A stretch of 64,000 bases of DNA from Mumia sp. Pv4-285 (GCF_041320275.1 NZ_CP162023.1:2666001-2730000); one strand, 5' to 3'; shown: positions 50,563 to 60,937, counted from the stretch's first letter. A program made the numbers and translations. Notes: a model not told the origin generated them from the sequence alone.

Positions 50563-53505
50563 TCAGCTACAGCCGCTCGTCGCTCCGCAGCCCTCGCACA
50601 CGTGGCAGGAGCCCGCTGGCCGCATCTTCGTCCCGCAGGTGAAGCACAGCGGTGCGTCGACCTCAGTCCCGGAGATCACCTGGAGCAGCTCGGCGCTGGT
50701 GTGCGCCTGCTTCGGCGCCGGGCGTGCGGCCCCGGCGACGATCTCCGCATCAGCGGCGTCGACCTGGGACTCACGCTCAAGCTCGGCGGTGGTCTCGGCC
50801 GACTGGGTCTCGATCGACTTCGTCGCCTCGACCGGCGGAGTGTTCTTGAGGCTCTCCGACTCCGAGACTTCCTCCTCGACCGGCGCATACGAACCGGTGT
50901 CCAGCTGACGCTGGCGCTCGTCGGCCGAGTGGATACCCATCTGCGACCGCACCTCGAACGGCAGGTAGTCCAACGCGAGCCTGCGGAAGATGTAGTCCAT
51001 GATCGACTGCGCCATCCGCACGTCCGGGTCGTCGGTCAGACCGGCCGGCTCGAACTTGAGGTTCGTGAACTTCTGGACGTAGGTCTCGAGCGGCACGCCG
51101 TACTGGAGGCCGATCGACACCGCGATCGAGAAGGCGTCCATCACGCCGGCCAGGGTCGAGCCCTGCTTGCCGAGCTTGAGGAACACCTCGCCGAGTCCGT
51201 CGTCCGGGTAGGAGCCCGAGGTCATGTAGCCCTCGGCACCGCCGACCGTGAACGACGTCGTCAGCGACGGGCGCGTCTTGGGGAGACGCTTGCGGATCGG
51301 CTTCTCGACGACGACGGTCTTGACGGTCTCGACGACCTCGGCCTTCGCGTTCGAGTCGACACCCTTGTTCTCGCCCTTGCCGGACGAGAGCGGCTGACCG
51401 ACCTTGCAGTTGTCGCGGTAGACCGCAAGCGCCTTCAGGCCCAGCTTCCAGCCCTGGAAGTAGATGTCCTGGATCTCCTCGACGGTGGCCGCCTCCGGCA
51501 TGTTGACCGTCTTGGAGATCGCGCCCGACAGGAACGGCTGCGCCGCTGCCATCATCCGGACGTGACCCATCGGCTTGATGGACCGCTCCCCCATCGCGCA
51601 GTCGAAGACCTCGTAGTGCTCGGTCTTCAGACCCGGTGCGTCGATGACGTGACCGTGCTCGGCGATGTATTCGACGATCGCCTCGGTTGTCTCGTTGGTG
51701 TAGCCGAGCTTCTTGAGGGCGACCGGGATCGTCTGGTTGACGATCTGCATCGAGCCGCCACCGACGAGCTTCTTGAACTTGACCAGCGAGAAGTCCGGCT
51801 CGATGCCGGTCGTGTCGCAGTCCATCATGAAGCCGATCGTGCCGGTCGGTGCCAGCACCGACGCCTGAGCGTTGCGCCAGCCCTGCTTCGTACCGATCTC
51901 GATGCCCTTGGCCCACTGCTTCGTGGCCTCGCGGTGCACGGCGATGTCCATCGCGTGCATCGTGCGGACCGCGTCGTTGGCGGCCTGGTGCTTGCGCATC
52001 ACGCGAGCGTGCGGCTCGGCGTTCTGGGCGTAGCCCTCGTACGGGCCGACGACACCGGCGAGCTCCGCCGAACGACGGTAGGACGTGCCGGTCATCAGCG
52101 ACGTGATCGCCGACGCGAAGGCGCGGCCGCCGTCGGAGTCGTACGCGAGGCCCGACGCCATGAGGAGCGCGCCAAGGTTGGCGTAGCCGATGCCGAGCTG
52201 ACGGAACTTGCGCGTCGTGTCGCCGATCGCCTCGGTCGGGAAGTCGGCGAAGGTGATCGAGATGTCCATCGCGGTGATGATCAGCTCGACGGACTTCACG
52301 AAGCGCTCGACGTCGAACGAGCCGTCGTCCTGCAGGAACTTCAGCAGGTTGAGGCTGGCCAGGTTGCACGACGAGTTGTCGAGGTGCATGTATTCGGAGC
52401 ACGGGTTGGACGCCGTGATGCGACCGGTCTCCGGCGTGGTGTGCCAGTCGTTGATCGTCGAGTCGTACTGGATGCCCGGGTCTGCACACTCCCACGCAGC
52501 CTGCGCGATGTCCTTGAAGAGCTTCTTGGCGTCGATGGTCTCGATGACCTCGCCCGTCGTACGAGCACGCAGCCCGAACTCGCCGCCCTCCTCGACCGCA
52601 CGCATGAACTCGTCGTTCACGCGGACCGAGTTGTTGGCGTTCTGGTACTGGACAGACGAGATGTCGTGCCCGCCAAGGTCCATGTCGAATCCGGCGTCAC
52701 GGAGGACGCGGATCTTGTCCTCCTCGCGCGCCTTCGTCTGCACGAACTCCTCGATGTCGGGGTGGTCGACGTCGAGCACGACCATCTTGGCCGCACGACG
52801 CGTCGCGCCGCCCGACTTGATCGTCCCCGCGGACGCGTCGGCGCCGCGCATGAACGACACGGGACCCGAGGCCGTACCACCCGAGGAGTGCAGGAGCTCC
52901 TTGCTCGAGCGGATCCGCGACAGGTTGAGGCCGGCACCGGAACCGCCCTTGAAGATCAGACCCTCTTCCTTGTACCAGTTGAGGATCGAGTCCATCGAGT
53001 CGTCGACGGCGAGGATGAAACAGGCCGAGACCTGCTGCGGGCTCGACGTGCCGACGTTGAACCAGACCGGGCTGTTGAAGCTGAAGACCTGGTGGAGAAG
53101 CATGTAGGTGAGCTCGTGCTCGAAGAGCTCGGCATCGGCGTCCGTCGCGAAGTAGCCGTTGTCCTTGCCGGCCTTCACGTACGTCAGGACGACACGGTCG
53201 AGGAGCTGCTTGAGCGACTGCTCACGCTGGTCGGTGCCGACCGCGCCACGGAAGTATTTCGTGGTCACGATGGTCGACGCGTTGACGCTCCAGAAGTCGG
53301 GGAACTCGACCCCGCGCTGCTCGAAGACCGTCGCTCCGGTCTTCCAGTTCGTCTGCACGACGTCGCGACGCTCCCACGTCACGTCGTCGTACGGGTGAAC
53401 ACCCTCGGTGGTGTAGACCCGCTCGATCGTCAGGCCCTTGCCGGCGCGCTTCGTCGTCTTGCGCCCCCGCGCAGCCCCGCTCGGTCCGCTGACCGTTTCC
53501 GTCAT
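50563..53505 (-). CDS. nrdJ: Vitamin B12-dependent (class II) ribonucleotide reductase
   Basis: 980 residues from the ATG at 53505. It reduces ribonucleotides to deoxyribonucleotides using adenosylcobalamin to create the active-site thiyl radical. Visible elements: FSFNSPVWFNVGTSSPQQVSACFIL, GSGAGLNLSRIR, NPCSEYMHLDNSSCNLASLNL (finger-loop cysteines), and LAPTGTIGFMMDCDTTGIEPDF. A Ser/Glu/Ala linker leads to the C-terminal zinc-finger-like CFTCGTKMRPAGSCHVCEGCGA, probably the thiol relay. It lies 48 bases after nrdR in one operon, as in Streptomyces. It needs no oxygen and no small subunit. Confidence 0.97.
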   Translation of the reverse strand: MTETVSGPSGAARGRKTTKRAGKGLTIERVYTTEGVHPYDDVTWERRDVVQTNWKTGATVFEQRGVEFPDFWSVNASTIVTTKYFRGAVGTDQREQSLKQLLDRVVLTYVKAGKDNGYFATDADAELFEHELTYMLLHQVFSFNSPVWFNVGTSSPQQVSACFILAVDDSMDSILNWYKEEGLIFKGGSGAGLNLSRIRSSKELLHSSGGTASGPVSFMRGADASAGTIKSGGATRRAAKMVVLDVDHPDIEEFVQTKAREEDKIRVLRDAGFDMDLGGHDISSVQYQNANNSVRVNDEFMRAVEEGGEFGLRARTTGEVIETIDAKKLFKDIAQAAWECADPGIQYDSTINDWHTTPETGRITASNPCSEYMHLDNSSCNLASLNLLKFLQDDGSFDVERFVKSVELIITAMDISITFADFPTEAIGDTTRKFRQLGIGYANLGALLMASGLAYDSDGGRAFASAITSLMTGTSYRRSAELAGVVGPYEGYAQNAEPHARVMRKHQAANDAVRTMHAMDIAVHREATKQWAKGIEIGTKQGWRNAQASVLAPTGTIGFMMDCDTTGIEPDFSLVKFKKLVGGGSMQIVNQTIPVALKKLGYTNETTEAIVEYIAEHGHVIDAPGLKTEHYEVFDCAMGERSIKPMGHVRMMAAAQPFLSGAISKTVNMPEAATVEEIQDIYFQGWKLGLKALAVYRDNCKVGQPLSSGKGENKGVDSNAKAEVVETVKTVVVEKPIRKRLPKTRPSLTTSFTVGGAEGYMTSGSYPDDGLGEVFLKLGKQGSTLAGVMDAFSIAVSIGLQYGVPLETYVQKFTNLKFEPAGLTDDPDVRMAQSIMDYIFRRLALDYLPFEVRSQMGIHSADERQRQLDTGSYAPVEEEVSESESLKNTPPVEATKSIETQSAETTAELERESQVDAADAEIVAGAARPAPKQAHTSAELLQVISGTEVDAPLCFTCGTKMRPAGSCHVCEGCGATSGCS

Positions 53506-53553
53506 CTGATGTGCCCCTTCTCCCCGTGTCCCCGTGATGTGAGTGGTGCAGTG

Positions 53554-54045
53554 TTACTTGCTGTCCGACCGGTCGATCTCCTTGACCAGCTCGCAGTCGG
53601 CGTCGGCCGCCATCAGCACTGCGATCTCGTCGGCGAAGTCCGCCACGTCGGTGAAGTTCTTGTAGACGCTGGCAAACCGCAGGTATGCGACCTGGTCCAG
53701 CGCCTTCAGCGGCTCGAGCACGGCGAGCCCCACCTCGTGCGAGCTCACCTCTGCTCCCCCGGCCGCCCGCAGCGCGTGCTCGACCTGCTGGCCGAGACGC
53801 GCGAGATCGTCTTCGTCCACCGGGCGCCCCTTGCACGCCTTGCGGACTCCGCTGACCGCCTTGTCCCGCGAGAACGGCTCCGTGGCACCGGAGCGCTTGC
53901 AGACCGTGAGCTGAATCTGCTCGACCGTCGTGAAGCGCTTGTTGCACTCGGTGCAACTGCGACGGCGGCGGATCGCTCCCCCGTCGTCGGCGACGCGACT
54001 GTCGAGGACTCGGGTGTCGGTGTGCCGGCAGTACGGGCAGTGCAT
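53554..54045 (-). CDS. nrdR: Transcriptional repressor NrdR
   Basis: 163 residues. The ATG at 54045 is fixed by GGAGGA directly upstream and by the conserved start MHCPYC. A zinc ribbon ([23 protein letters not shown]) is followed by the ATP-cone domain ([26 protein letters not shown]). NrdR binds ATP/dATP and represses ribonucleotide reductase genes at paired 16-bp boxes. Two such elements lie in the promoter at 54126-54170. First gene of the nrdR-nrdJ operon. Confidence 0.97.
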   Translation of the reverse strand: MHCPYCRHTDTRVLDSRVADDGGAIRRRRSCTECNKRFTTVEQIQLTVCKRSGATEPFSRDKAVSGVRKACKGRPVDEDDLARLGQQVEHALRAAGGAEVSSHEVGLAVLEPLKALDQVAYLRFASVYKNFTDVADFADEIAVLMAADADCELVKEIDRSDSK

Positions 54046-54125
54046 CCGTTCCTCCTGTGCGTCTCGCTGTGGAAGCCGTGTGGAGAACCCGGTGTTTCCT
54101 GTGGGTTGCGCCACGTCCCGTGTGG

Positions 54126-54170
54126 ACTAGATGTGGATAACTACATCCGTGTAAGTACTAGATGTAGTGG
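54126..54170 (-). promoter_or_regulatory. Tandem NrdR boxes upstream of nrdR-nrdJ
   Basis: ACTAGATGTGGAT begins at 54126 and ACTAGATGTAGTGG begins at 54157, an offset of exactly 31 bp (three helical turns). NrdR is known to bind pairs of 16-bp CTAnATnTAG-like boxes spaced this way. Both lie 80-125 bases before the nrdR start. Confidence 0.75.
54132..54140 (-). promoter_or_regulatory. Perfect DnaA box overlapping an NrdR box
   Basis: TTATCCACA on the minus strand is the exact 9-mer DnaA consensus. It overlaps the promoter-proximal NrdR box. DnaA-dependent control of ribonucleotide reductase is known in E. coli (nrdAB). Whether it acts here is unproven. Confidence 0.5.
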
Positions 54171-54288
54171 CAACCGTACGCCGCAGCACCAGCCCATGCA
54201 ACTCATCATCACGACTTGGACTGACATTTCTTCCGCCGCAGGTCAGAGGCTGTTTTGAGGCGGCGACACGGCGTGTCGGGGGGCGAAA

Positions 54289-54573
54289 TCAGCTGCGGTG
54301 GCGGGGGCGTACGGGGCGGTCGTGGCGCATGCCGCGGAGGATCATGACGACATCGACCGCTGCGAGCAGGGCGATGGCACCCGCGATCACGCCGAGGACC
54401 GATGCAGCCCAGGTCATGCCCGGGGTCAGCAGGACCCAGAGAGCGATCGCCGCGAACGCGACGAGCCCGCCGACCGCGAGGCCGAGGCGCAACCGGTACG
54501 CACTGAGGGCCGTCTTGGGCTCCGTACCGGTGTGCTGCAGGCGGGGGCCGATGTGGGAGTGGGATGAGACCAT
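54289..54573 (-). CDS. Small membrane protein, DUF6343-like
   Basis: 94 residues from the ATG at 54573 with GAAGGAGG at ideal distance. TGTEPKTALSAYRLRLGLAVGGL begins the first helix, then a second helix (WAASVLGVIAGAIALLAAVDVVMIL) and a basic tail. The T-x-EP-x-TA-x-S-A-x-RLRL pattern matches the DUF6343 family of actinobacterial two-helix proteins. The function is unknown. It lies just upstream of the nrdR promoter region, on the same strand. Confidence 0.75.
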   Translation of the reverse strand: MVSSHSHIGPRLQHTGTEPKTALSAYRLRLGLAVGGLVAFAAIALWVLLTPGMTWAASVLGVIAGAIALLAAVDVVMILRGMRHDRPVRPRHRS

Positions 54574-54681
54574 GGCGCACCTCCTTCGGGTGTCACCAGT
54601 ACAACGTCTAGAACGTCCCTATTCATCCCGATTGTACGCTTCCGCGGTCGACGAATTCGGCCTCTGACCTGGGCAGATGGC

Positions 54682-55005
54682 TCAGCCGTCGCCCTGCTCC
54701 TCCGCGTACGCCGCGCTGTACGCCGCCGCTGACTCCACGGAGTCGGCGGCGAAGGTCACGTGGCCGACCGGTACGCGGTCGCCGACCGCGTCAGCCACCC
54801 GAGCGGCGTCAGCCAGCGAGAACCCGCCGCACAGCTCAATCAGCGCCACGCGGTCCTCCTCGACCAGGCGCCGCGCGGCGTCAGGCGCGTCGGCCGGATC
54901 GGCCACCGGCACCATGTACGACCGCTGGCCGGCGCGGTCGAGCACCGTACGGTCCGCCTGAGGATCGGCTCCCGGATGTTCGTAGATGTATGCCCAGCTC
55001 GTCAT
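54682..55005 (-). CDS. DUF6506 family protein
   Basis: 107 residues from the ATG at 55005 (MTSWAYIYEHPGADPQADRTVL). The pattern YIYEHPGADP, VPVADPADAPDAARRLVEEDRVALIELCGGF and VPVGHVTFAADSVESAA matches the small DUF6506 proteins, soluble and of unknown function. It lies 48 bases downstream of the ABC ATPase of the muropeptide operon and may be its last gene. Confidence 0.78.
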   Translation of the reverse strand: MTSWAYIYEHPGADPQADRTVLDRAGQRSYMVPVADPADAPDAARRLVEEDRVALIELCGGFSLADAARVADAVGDRVPVGHVTFAADSVESAAAYSAAYAEEQGDG

Positions 55006-55053
55006 CGCTCGACCGTACGAACTCAAGTCGGCTTGAGGTCAAGCCTCCGCTCT

Positions 55054-56727
55054 CTACGCCGCCGCGGGCGTGTAGTGCGGGATCGCCGCGATGAGCTGCT
55101 TCGTGTACTCCTCGCTCGGCGCGTGGAAGATCTCGTCGGGCTCACCGCTCTCCACGACCTTCCCCTCGCGCATCACGTACACCTGGTGCGCGACCAGCCG
55201 GACGACGGCGAGGTCGTGGCTGATGAACAGGTACGACAGCCCGAGCTCGCGCTGCAGCGAAACCATGAGGTCGAGGATCTGCTCTTGCACCAGTACGTCG
55301 AGCGCGCTCACGGCTTCGTCCATCACGACCAGCTCCGGATCCAGCGCCAACGCCCGCGCGATCGCGACCCGCTGGCGCTGCCCGCCGGACAGCTCATGCG
55401 GGTACCGCTCCGCGAACGACGCCGGCAGCGCCACCTTGTCGAGCAGCTCACCCACCTGCCTGCGGCGGCTCGCCTTGTCGCCGATCTTGTGGACGCGTAG
55501 CGGCTCGGTGACGCACTCCTCGATCGTGTAGCGCGGGTCGAGCGAGGCGTACGGGTTCTGGAACACCGGCTGCACCGACCGGCGGAACGCCAGAAGGTCC
55601 TTCCCGCGCAGCGACCCGACATCGGTGCCGCGATAGCGGACGACGCCGCCGTCGGGGTCCTCGAGCTTCAGCGCGAGCCGCGCGGTCGTCGACTTGCCCG
55701 ATCCGGACTCGCCGACGATCGCGACCGTCTGCCCGCGCGGGATCGTGAGGTCGACGTGGTCGACGGCACGGAAGGGCTCGTCCTGGCCACGCAGCCGGTA
55801 CGTCTTGAGCGCGTCCTTCACCTCGAGCAGAATCTCGGTCTCGACTCGCTGCGCTCCCTCGACCAGCGGGGATGATGCCTGCACGACAGGTGCAGCGGCG
55901 ATCTTCACGCTGGCCATCCCGGGCGCGGCGGCGAGCAGCCGCTGCGTGTACTCGTGCTGCGGGTTCTCGACGACCTGCGCGGCCGTCCCGGTCTCCACGA
56001 TCTCCCCGCGGAACATGACCGCGACACGGTCAGCCCGCTCGGCCGCCAGCGCGAGGTCGTGCGTGATGAGCAGGACGGCGGCGCCCATGTCGGACGCCAG
56101 CGCGGCCATCTGGTCGAGCACGAGCCGCTGCACCGTGACATCGAGCGCTGAGGTGGGCTCGTCGGCGAGCAGCACCTCGGGCCGGCACGCGAGCGCCATC
56201 GCGATCAGCGCACGCTGCCGCATGCCGCCGGAGAACTCGTGCGGGTACTGGTGGTAGCGCGACCCCGCGTCCTGGATCCCCGCCTGCTCGAGCAGCTCCA
56301 CGGCGCGCTCCTTCGCGGCGTCGCCCTTGGCGATCCCGTGCACGAGCAGCGCCTCGGCGATCTGGTCGCCGATCTTCATGACGGGGTTCAGGTTGGTCAT
56401 CGGATCCTGCGGGACCATGCCGATCCGGCTGCCGCGCAGCTTGATCATCGCGGGCTCGGACGCCGCCGTGATGTCGAAGTCGCCGAGCCGGATCTCGCCT
56501 GCGGAGATGCGTCCGTTGTCGGCGAGCAGCCGGTTCACGCACGCGGCGAGCGTCGACTTGCCGGAGCCCGACTCCCCCACGATCGCGACCGTCTCCCCTG
56601 CGGAGACGTCGAGGCTGACATCGCGCACGGCCTCCACCTCACCGCGCGACGTGGTGAAGGCGACGGAGAGATTCCGGATGCTGAGGACCGGCTCACGACC
56701 GGTACGCAGGGTGCTGGGGGTGGTCAT
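55054..56727 (-). CDS. Oligopeptide-type ABC ATPase with two fused nucleotide-binding domains
   Basis: 557 residues from the ATG at 56727 (GAGGAAC upstream). Two complete ABC domains of DppD/DppF type lie in tandem. Domain one has GESGSGKSTLAA, FSGGMRQRALIA and LLADEPTSALD. Domain two has GESGSGKSTTAR, LSGGQRQRVAIA and VVMDEAVSALD. Both carry the oligopeptide-binding C-terminal extension (NPQHEYTQRLLAA, APSEEYTKQLIAAI). The fusion supplies both ATPases for the two permeases encoded further upstream. In domain two the usual DEP is replaced by DEA, still with the catalytic Glu. Confidence 0.92.
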   Translation of the reverse strand: MTTPSTLRTGREPVLSIRNLSVAFTTSRGEVEAVRDVSLDVSAGETVAIVGESGSGKSTLAACVNRLLADNGRISAGEIRLGDFDITAASEPAMIKLRGSRIGMVPQDPMTNLNPVMKIGDQIAEALLVHGIAKGDAAKERAVELLEQAGIQDAGSRYHQYPHEFSGGMRQRALIAMALACRPEVLLADEPTSALDVTVQRLVLDQMAALASDMGAAVLLITHDLALAAERADRVAVMFRGEIVETGTAAQVVENPQHEYTQRLLAAAPGMASVKIAAAPVVQASSPLVEGAQRVETEILLEVKDALKTYRLRGQDEPFRAVDHVDLTIPRGQTVAIVGESGSGKSTTARLALKLEDPDGGVVRYRGTDVGSLRGKDLLAFRRSVQPVFQNPYASLDPRYTIEECVTEPLRVHKIGDKASRRRQVGELLDKVALPASFAERYPHELSGGQRQRVAIARALALDPELVVMDEAVSALDVLVQEQILDLMVSLQRELGLSYLFISHDLAVVRLVAHQVYVMREGKVVESGEPDEIFHAPSEEYTKQLIAAIPHYTPAAA

Positions 56728-56734
56728 CAGTTCC

Positions 56735-57880
56735 TCACGGCTCGGGGGACTCGCGCAGTGCAGCGGCAAGCACGATGGCCTGGATCTCGTCGCTGGGGAT
56801 CAGCTCGGGCAGCGCCGTCGGCGGCGCGTCGTACGCGAGGGGGCTGACGGTGCCGTACAGGCGCATCGCTCCACCCGCGACGACAAGATCGCGCTCGAGC
56901 GTGAACCCGAACCACGTTCCCGTGAACCCCGGGTGGTGCAGAAGGGTGACGTCTTCGCCGTCGACGCTCAGCACGCGACGCCGGAAGCCAACGGCCTGCT
57001 CCGGCTCCACGGGCGACGCCACGGCAAAGCGCTCCAGCACCTCCGCCGGGACGATCTCCGCGCGCCGTACGGCGGTGCCGAGGGTCAGCAGATCGTCGAC
57101 GGTCGCGAACAGCCCGGCGTGCCCGGCGACCCCGCCGAGCGCGTGCGCCACGTTTCCGTCCCTGACCGCACCGCGAAGCGGAGTCTCGCGCCAGCCCGAG
57201 AACCGCTCCGGTCCGAACGGCACGGCGTACGGCGTACTCGTCGCGACCATCGCGTACTCGTACGCGTCGTCGTCCGCACTCACCGCGGCACGTTCCGGCG
57301 GCACCGGACCGAACTGCGCCCCGATGCCGAGCGGCTCGGCGACCCTCGTGCGGAACGCGTCGGCAAGTGACATCGATGTGACGGCCTCGAGGACGGAGCC
57401 GGCGAGGATGAGTCCGAGGTCGGAGTACGCCCACGCGGTGCCGGGTGCGGACACCAGCGGCGCCTCCTGCACCCACCGCACCGCGCCGTCGCGGTCCGTC
57501 GTCTCGCAGTAGAGCGGCCACCACGGCCGCAGGCCCGCCGTGTGCGTCAACAGGTGCTCGAGCGTGACGTCGTCCTTGCCGTCACCGGCGAAGGCGGGCA
57601 GATACCGGCGTACGAGGTCGCTCAGGTCGAGCTGCCCGTCGGCGACGAGACGCATGGCGAGCAGCGTCGTGACCGCGACCTTCGTGACCGACGCCTGGTC
57701 GAACAGCGTGTCACGGGACATCGGCACGCCAGGCCCCTCGGCGCCGGGCAGGACCGCCCATCCCCCGACGGCGACTTCGCGCGTCTCGCCGGTCACGACG
57801 CCGAGTGCAGCACTCGCCGGGTGCCGACCGTCGGGCCCCAGAGCGAGGAGGCCTTCGATGTCTGTCGTGAGCACGCTCAC
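56735..57880 (-). CDS. Beta-lactamase-family serine hydrolase
   Basis: 381 residues from the GTG at 57880, overlapping the anmK stop as GTGA. Class C beta-lactamase/DD-peptidase fold: SxxK in [15 protein letters not shown] (nucleophile Ser), YSD in [12 protein letters not shown] as the Tyr motif, and HHPGFTG as the third motif. No signal peptide, so cytosolic. In this operon it may remove peptide or amide groups from imported muropeptides, as EstB-type or D-aminopeptidase-like proteins do. The exact reaction is not derivable. Confidence 0.85.
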   Translation of the reverse strand: MSVLTTDIEGLLALGPDGRHPASAALGVVTGETREVAVGGWAVLPGAEGPGVPMSRDTLFDQASVTKVAVTTLLAMRLVADGQLDLSDLVRRYLPAFAGDGKDDVTLEHLLTHTAGLRPWWPLYCETTDRDGAVRWVQEAPLVSAPGTAWAYSDLGLILAGSVLEAVTSMSLADAFRTRVAEPLGIGAQFGPVPPERAAVSADDDAYEYAMVATSTPYAVPFGPERFSGWRETPLRGAVRDGNVAHALGGVAGHAGLFATVDDLLTLGTAVRRAEIVPAEVLERFAVASPVEPEQAVGFRRRVLSVDGEDVTLLHHPGFTGTWFGFTLERDLVVAGGAMRLYGTVSPLAYDAPPTALPELIPSDEIQAIVLAAALRESPEP

Positions 57881-59073
57881 CGCGCACCGCCGTCGAACAC
57901 GACCGCCTCCGGCCACGCCTCCAGCGCCTCCGCCGAGAGCCCGGCGCGACCCGGCGTCACCGACCCGAGCACCCGCGGTCCCGACGCGCCCGTGCAGCTC
58001 GGCACGTTGCCCGGCAGTCCGTGCGCCGTCGCCCAGCCGATCAGCGCGAACGCCACGGCCTCCTTCTCCCCCGCCGGCACGCCCAGGTCGTCGGTCGTGA
58101 TGACGTCGACGCTCGGCAGCAAGGCGCCCAGCCGCTCCATGAGGACCGGGTTCCGGACTCCGCCGCCGGACGCGACGAGGACGGACACGTCCGCAGCACG
58201 TACGGCGTCGGCGACCGTCACGGCCGTGAGCTCGACGAGCGTCGCGATGAGGTCCTCCAGGCTCGGGGCGGTGCCCGTACGGCGCAGCGCGTCCTGGACG
58301 TACCCGAGGTGGAACAGCTCCTTGCCGGTGCTCTTCGGCGCGGGAAGCGCGTAGTACGGCTCCGCGAGGAACGCGTCGAGCAGCGGCGCGACCACCGAGC
58401 CGGAGCGGGCCAGCGCACCGTCACGGTCGTACGTCTCCGCACCGTTCGTGCGATCGACGACGACTGCGTCGATCAGCGCGTTCGCCGGCCCGATGTCCCA
58501 GGCGACCGGGTCCTTGTCGGCGTCGCAGATGGTCATGTTGGAGATGCCGCCGAGGTTGAGCGCGGCGGCGCGCAGGCCCTTCGCGACGTACGGCGCGAGC
58601 AGGCGCGTGTCGAGGATCGGCACGAGCGGCGCGCCGTGGCCACCTGCGGCGACGTCGGCGGCGCGGACGTCGGAGATCACCGGAAGGCCGGTCGTCTCGG
58701 CGATCCACGCCGGTTGGCCGAGCTGGAGCGTGCCGAGCGCGTGACCGCCCTCGACCCAGTGGAAGACGGTCTGGCCGTGCGAGCAGATCGCGTCGACCGT
58801 CGCGTCGCCGGCCGAGGCGTGCGCCTCGAGCGCGCCGGCTGCGGCACCCGCGAACGCCTGACCGAGCAGCGTGTCGAGCTCGCACACCACGTCGAAGCCG
58901 ACCGGTGCCGGCGGGAGCGCCGCGATCAGCCGACGCCGGAGCTCTGCCTCGTACGGCACGGAGTCGGTGAGCTCGATCCTCGCCGTGAGCGTGCCGTCCG
59001 CCTCGGTGAAGTCGACGATCGCGACGTCGATCCCGTCGTGGGAAGTCCCCGAGATCATTCCCAGCACACGCAT
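57877..59073 (-). CDS. anmK: Anhydro-N-acetylmuramic acid kinase
   Basis: 398 residues from the ATG at 59073. It phosphorylates 1,6-anhydro-MurNAc with ring opening to MurNAc-6-P. Motifs: [18 protein letters not shown] (ATP-binding), [34 protein letters not shown] and [17 protein letters not shown]. The product is the substrate of MurQ encoded next to it. Overlaps the murQ stop by 3 bases. The length agrees with the family. Confidence 0.96.
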   Translation of the reverse strand: MRVLGMISGTSHDGIDVAIVDFTEADGTLTARIELTDSVPYEAELRRRLIAALPPAPVGFDVVCELDTLLGQAFAGAAAGALEAHASAGDATVDAICSHGQTVFHWVEGGHALGTLQLGQPAWIAETTGLPVISDVRAADVAAGGHGAPLVPILDTRLLAPYVAKGLRAAALNLGGISNMTICDADKDPVAWDIGPANALIDAVVVDRTNGAETYDRDGALARSGSVVAPLLDAFLAEPYYALPAPKSTGKELFHLGYVQDALRRTGTAPSLEDLIATLVELTAVTVADAVRAADVSVLVASGGGVRNPVLMERLGALLPSVDVITTDDLGVPAGEKEAVAFALIGWATAHGLPGNVPSCTGASGPRVLGSVTPGRAGLSAEALEAWPEAVVFDGGAR

Positions 59074-60044
59074 CAGGCAGGCTCCTCAGAAGTAGTAGGG
59101 CGGTCTCCATCGACGCTTGCCCGATCAACGACGACGCGCAGCACTCCCCCGGCGTCGTCGAGCGCGGCGCGGGCGTGGTCGGCGTCGAGGCCGGTCGCGA
59201 TCATCGCGATCGCCAGCTTCGCGTGCCAGCCGGCGTCCTCGAGCGCCCTCTCGGCGACGGCGTCGTCGATCTCGGTCGCGAGCGTGACGATTCGCACGGC
59301 GCGGCGCCGCAGCTTGGCGTTCGTCGCCTTCACGTCGACCATCAGCGTCCGGTAGGTCTTGCCGAGCTGGACCATCGCGATGGTCGAGAACATGTTGAGC
59401 ACCATCTTGGTCGCGGTCGCGGCGCCGAGACGCGTCGATCCCGTCACGACCTCCGGCCCGACCGCCAGCTCGATGCCGTGGTCGGCGACCTCGGCCAGCG
59501 GCGTACTGGTGTTGCAGGCGACGCCGACAGTCAGCGCGCCCCGCTCCGACGCGCGCACGAGCGCCCCGAGGACGTACGGCGTACGCCCGCTGGACGCGAT
59601 CCCGACCACGGTGTCGAGCTCTCCGACGGCGTGGGCATCGACATCCGTGGCACCCGCCTCGGCGTCGTCCTCCGCAGCCTCGACCGCGCTCACGATCGCC
59701 GCAGGACCCCCGGCAATGATTCCGATGACGACGTCCGGCCCCGTGCCGAAGGTCGGCGGGACCTCCGACGCGTCGAGGACACCGAGCCGCCCGGACGTCC
59801 CGGCACCGACGTACAGGAGCCGGCCACCGCGGCGCATCCGCTCCACCGTCGCGGCGATCGCGTCGGAGACGGCCGGCAGCACCGCGCGTACGGCCGCAGC
59901 GACGGTCTCGTCACGATCGTTCATCAGCGTGACGAGCTCGGGGACCGAGAGCTCGTCGAGCATCAGGTGGCTGTCTGCGACGGCCTCGGTCGTGAGGGCG
60001 TCGAGGTCCTCCAGGTCGGAGGGCGAGGGCAGGTGGGTCGCCAT
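59073..60044 (-). CDS. murQ: N-acetylmuramic acid 6-phosphate etherase
   Basis: 323 residues from the ATG at 60044. It cleaves the lactyl ether of MurNAc-6-P to give GlcNAc-6-P and D-lactate. SIS-domain fold with [63 protein letters not shown] and [17 protein letters not shown]. The catalytic Glu of the ASEVPPT region and the second acid in EAAEDD are present. Coupled by overlaps with anmK and the upstream permease gene. Confidence 0.96.
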   Translation of the reverse strand: MATHLPSPSDLEDLDALTTEAVADSHLMLDELSVPELVTLMNDRDETVAAAVRAVLPAVSDAIAATVERMRRGGRLLYVGAGTSGRLGVLDASEVPPTFGTGPDVVIGIIAGGPAAIVSAVEAAEDDAEAGATDVDAHAVGELDTVVGIASSGRTPYVLGALVRASERGALTVGVACNTSTPLAEVADHGIELAVGPEVVTGSTRLGAATATKMVLNMFSTIAMVQLGKTYRTLMVDVKATNAKLRRRAVRIVTLATEIDDAVAERALEDAGWHAKLAIAMIATGLDADHARAALDDAGGVLRVVVDRASVDGDRPTTSEEPA

Positions 60045-60937
60045 CAGCGACCTCCCGTCTTGGGATCGAGGGCGGCACGCAGGCTGTCGCCGAGCAGGTT
60101 CAGCCCGATGACCGCGAGGATGAGCGCGGCTCCGGGGGCGAAGAGCATCCAGGGAGCGACGCTGACCAGCGTCTGCGCGTCGTAGACCATACCGCCGAGC
60201 GACGCCGCCGGCGGCGGAGTGCCGAAACCGAGGAAGCTCAGCGACGCCTCCGTGAGGATTGCCCACGACAGCGACAGCGTCACCTGTACGACGAGGATCC
60301 CGGACATGTTCGGCAGCACGTGCGCGAACAGCGTCGACAGCCTGCTGCGCCCGATCGCGGTCGACGCCATCACGTACTCGGCGTTGCGCAGCGTCAGCAC
60401 CGGGCCCCGCGCGACGCGCGCGAAGATCGGCAGGTAGACGACGGCGATCGCGAGGGCGACCGTCACCCAGCTGCGCTTCAGCGTGGCAGCCAGCGCGAGC
60501 GCGAGGAGGAGCGAGGGGAACGCGAACAGGACGTTCGTGATGATCCCGACGCCGCGGTCGAGCAGCCCCTGGTAGTAGCCCGCGAGCACGCCGAGGAGCA
60601 CGCCGACGATCGCAGCGGCCGCGACCGAGACGACGGCGACACGCAGCGAGTTCGCGAGGCCCGAGCACACCCGCGAGAACACGTCGCGGCCGAACTGGTC
60701 GGTGCCGAACCAGTGCGCACTGCTCGGGCCCAGCAGCGACTGGGAGACGTCCTGCTCGGCGGGGTCGTACGGCGTCAGACCGAACGTCGCGAGGAGCGCG
60801 AGCCCCAAGACGACGGCCATGAGGATCAGGCCGATGATGCCCGCGGGCGTACGGAACGCCGCGACCCACGCGCTCGACCGCTTCGTCGCGTCCGTCCTGA
60901 TCTCGGGGACGTTGTTGCTCGTCTGCGTCGCACTCAT
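60044..60937 (-). CDS. Oligopeptide-type ABC permease (DppC-like)
   Basis: 297 residues from the ATG at 60937, overlapping the DppB-like stop by 4 bases. An N-terminal OppC-like segment (AFRTPAGIIGLILM, TDQFGRDVFSRVCSGLANSLRVAVVS) precedes the permease domain with five or six helices and the EAA loop (YVMASTAIGRSRLSTLFAHVLPN). With the DppB-like subunit it forms the membrane channel. The stop overlaps the murQ start. Confidence 0.93.
   Translation of the reverse strand: MSATQTSNNVPEIRTDATKRSSAWVAAFRTPAGIIGLILMAVVLGLALLATFGLTPYDPAEQDVSQSLLGPSSAHWFGTDQFGRDVFSRVCSGLANSLRVAVVSVAAAAIVGVLLGVLAGYYQGLLDRGVGIITNVLFAFPSLLLALALAATLKRSWVTVALAIAVVYLPIFARVARGPVLTLRNAEYVMASTAIGRSRLSTLFAHVLPNMSGILVVQVTLSLSWAILTEASLSFLGFGTPPPAASLGGMVYDAQTLVSVAPWMLFAPGAALILAVIGLNLLGDSLRAALDPKTGGR

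Noticed and set aside
50512-54258. Very long open frame (over 1200 codons) on the plus strand opposite nrdJ and nrdR
   Set aside because: It is antisense to two certain genes and its sequence is Arg/Val/Asp-rich repeat-like translation typical of high-GC shadows.
54046-54288. Cobalamin riboswitch upstream of the B12-dependent reductase
   Set aside because: No B12-box-like core or long structured leader is visible; the region is explained by NrdR boxes.
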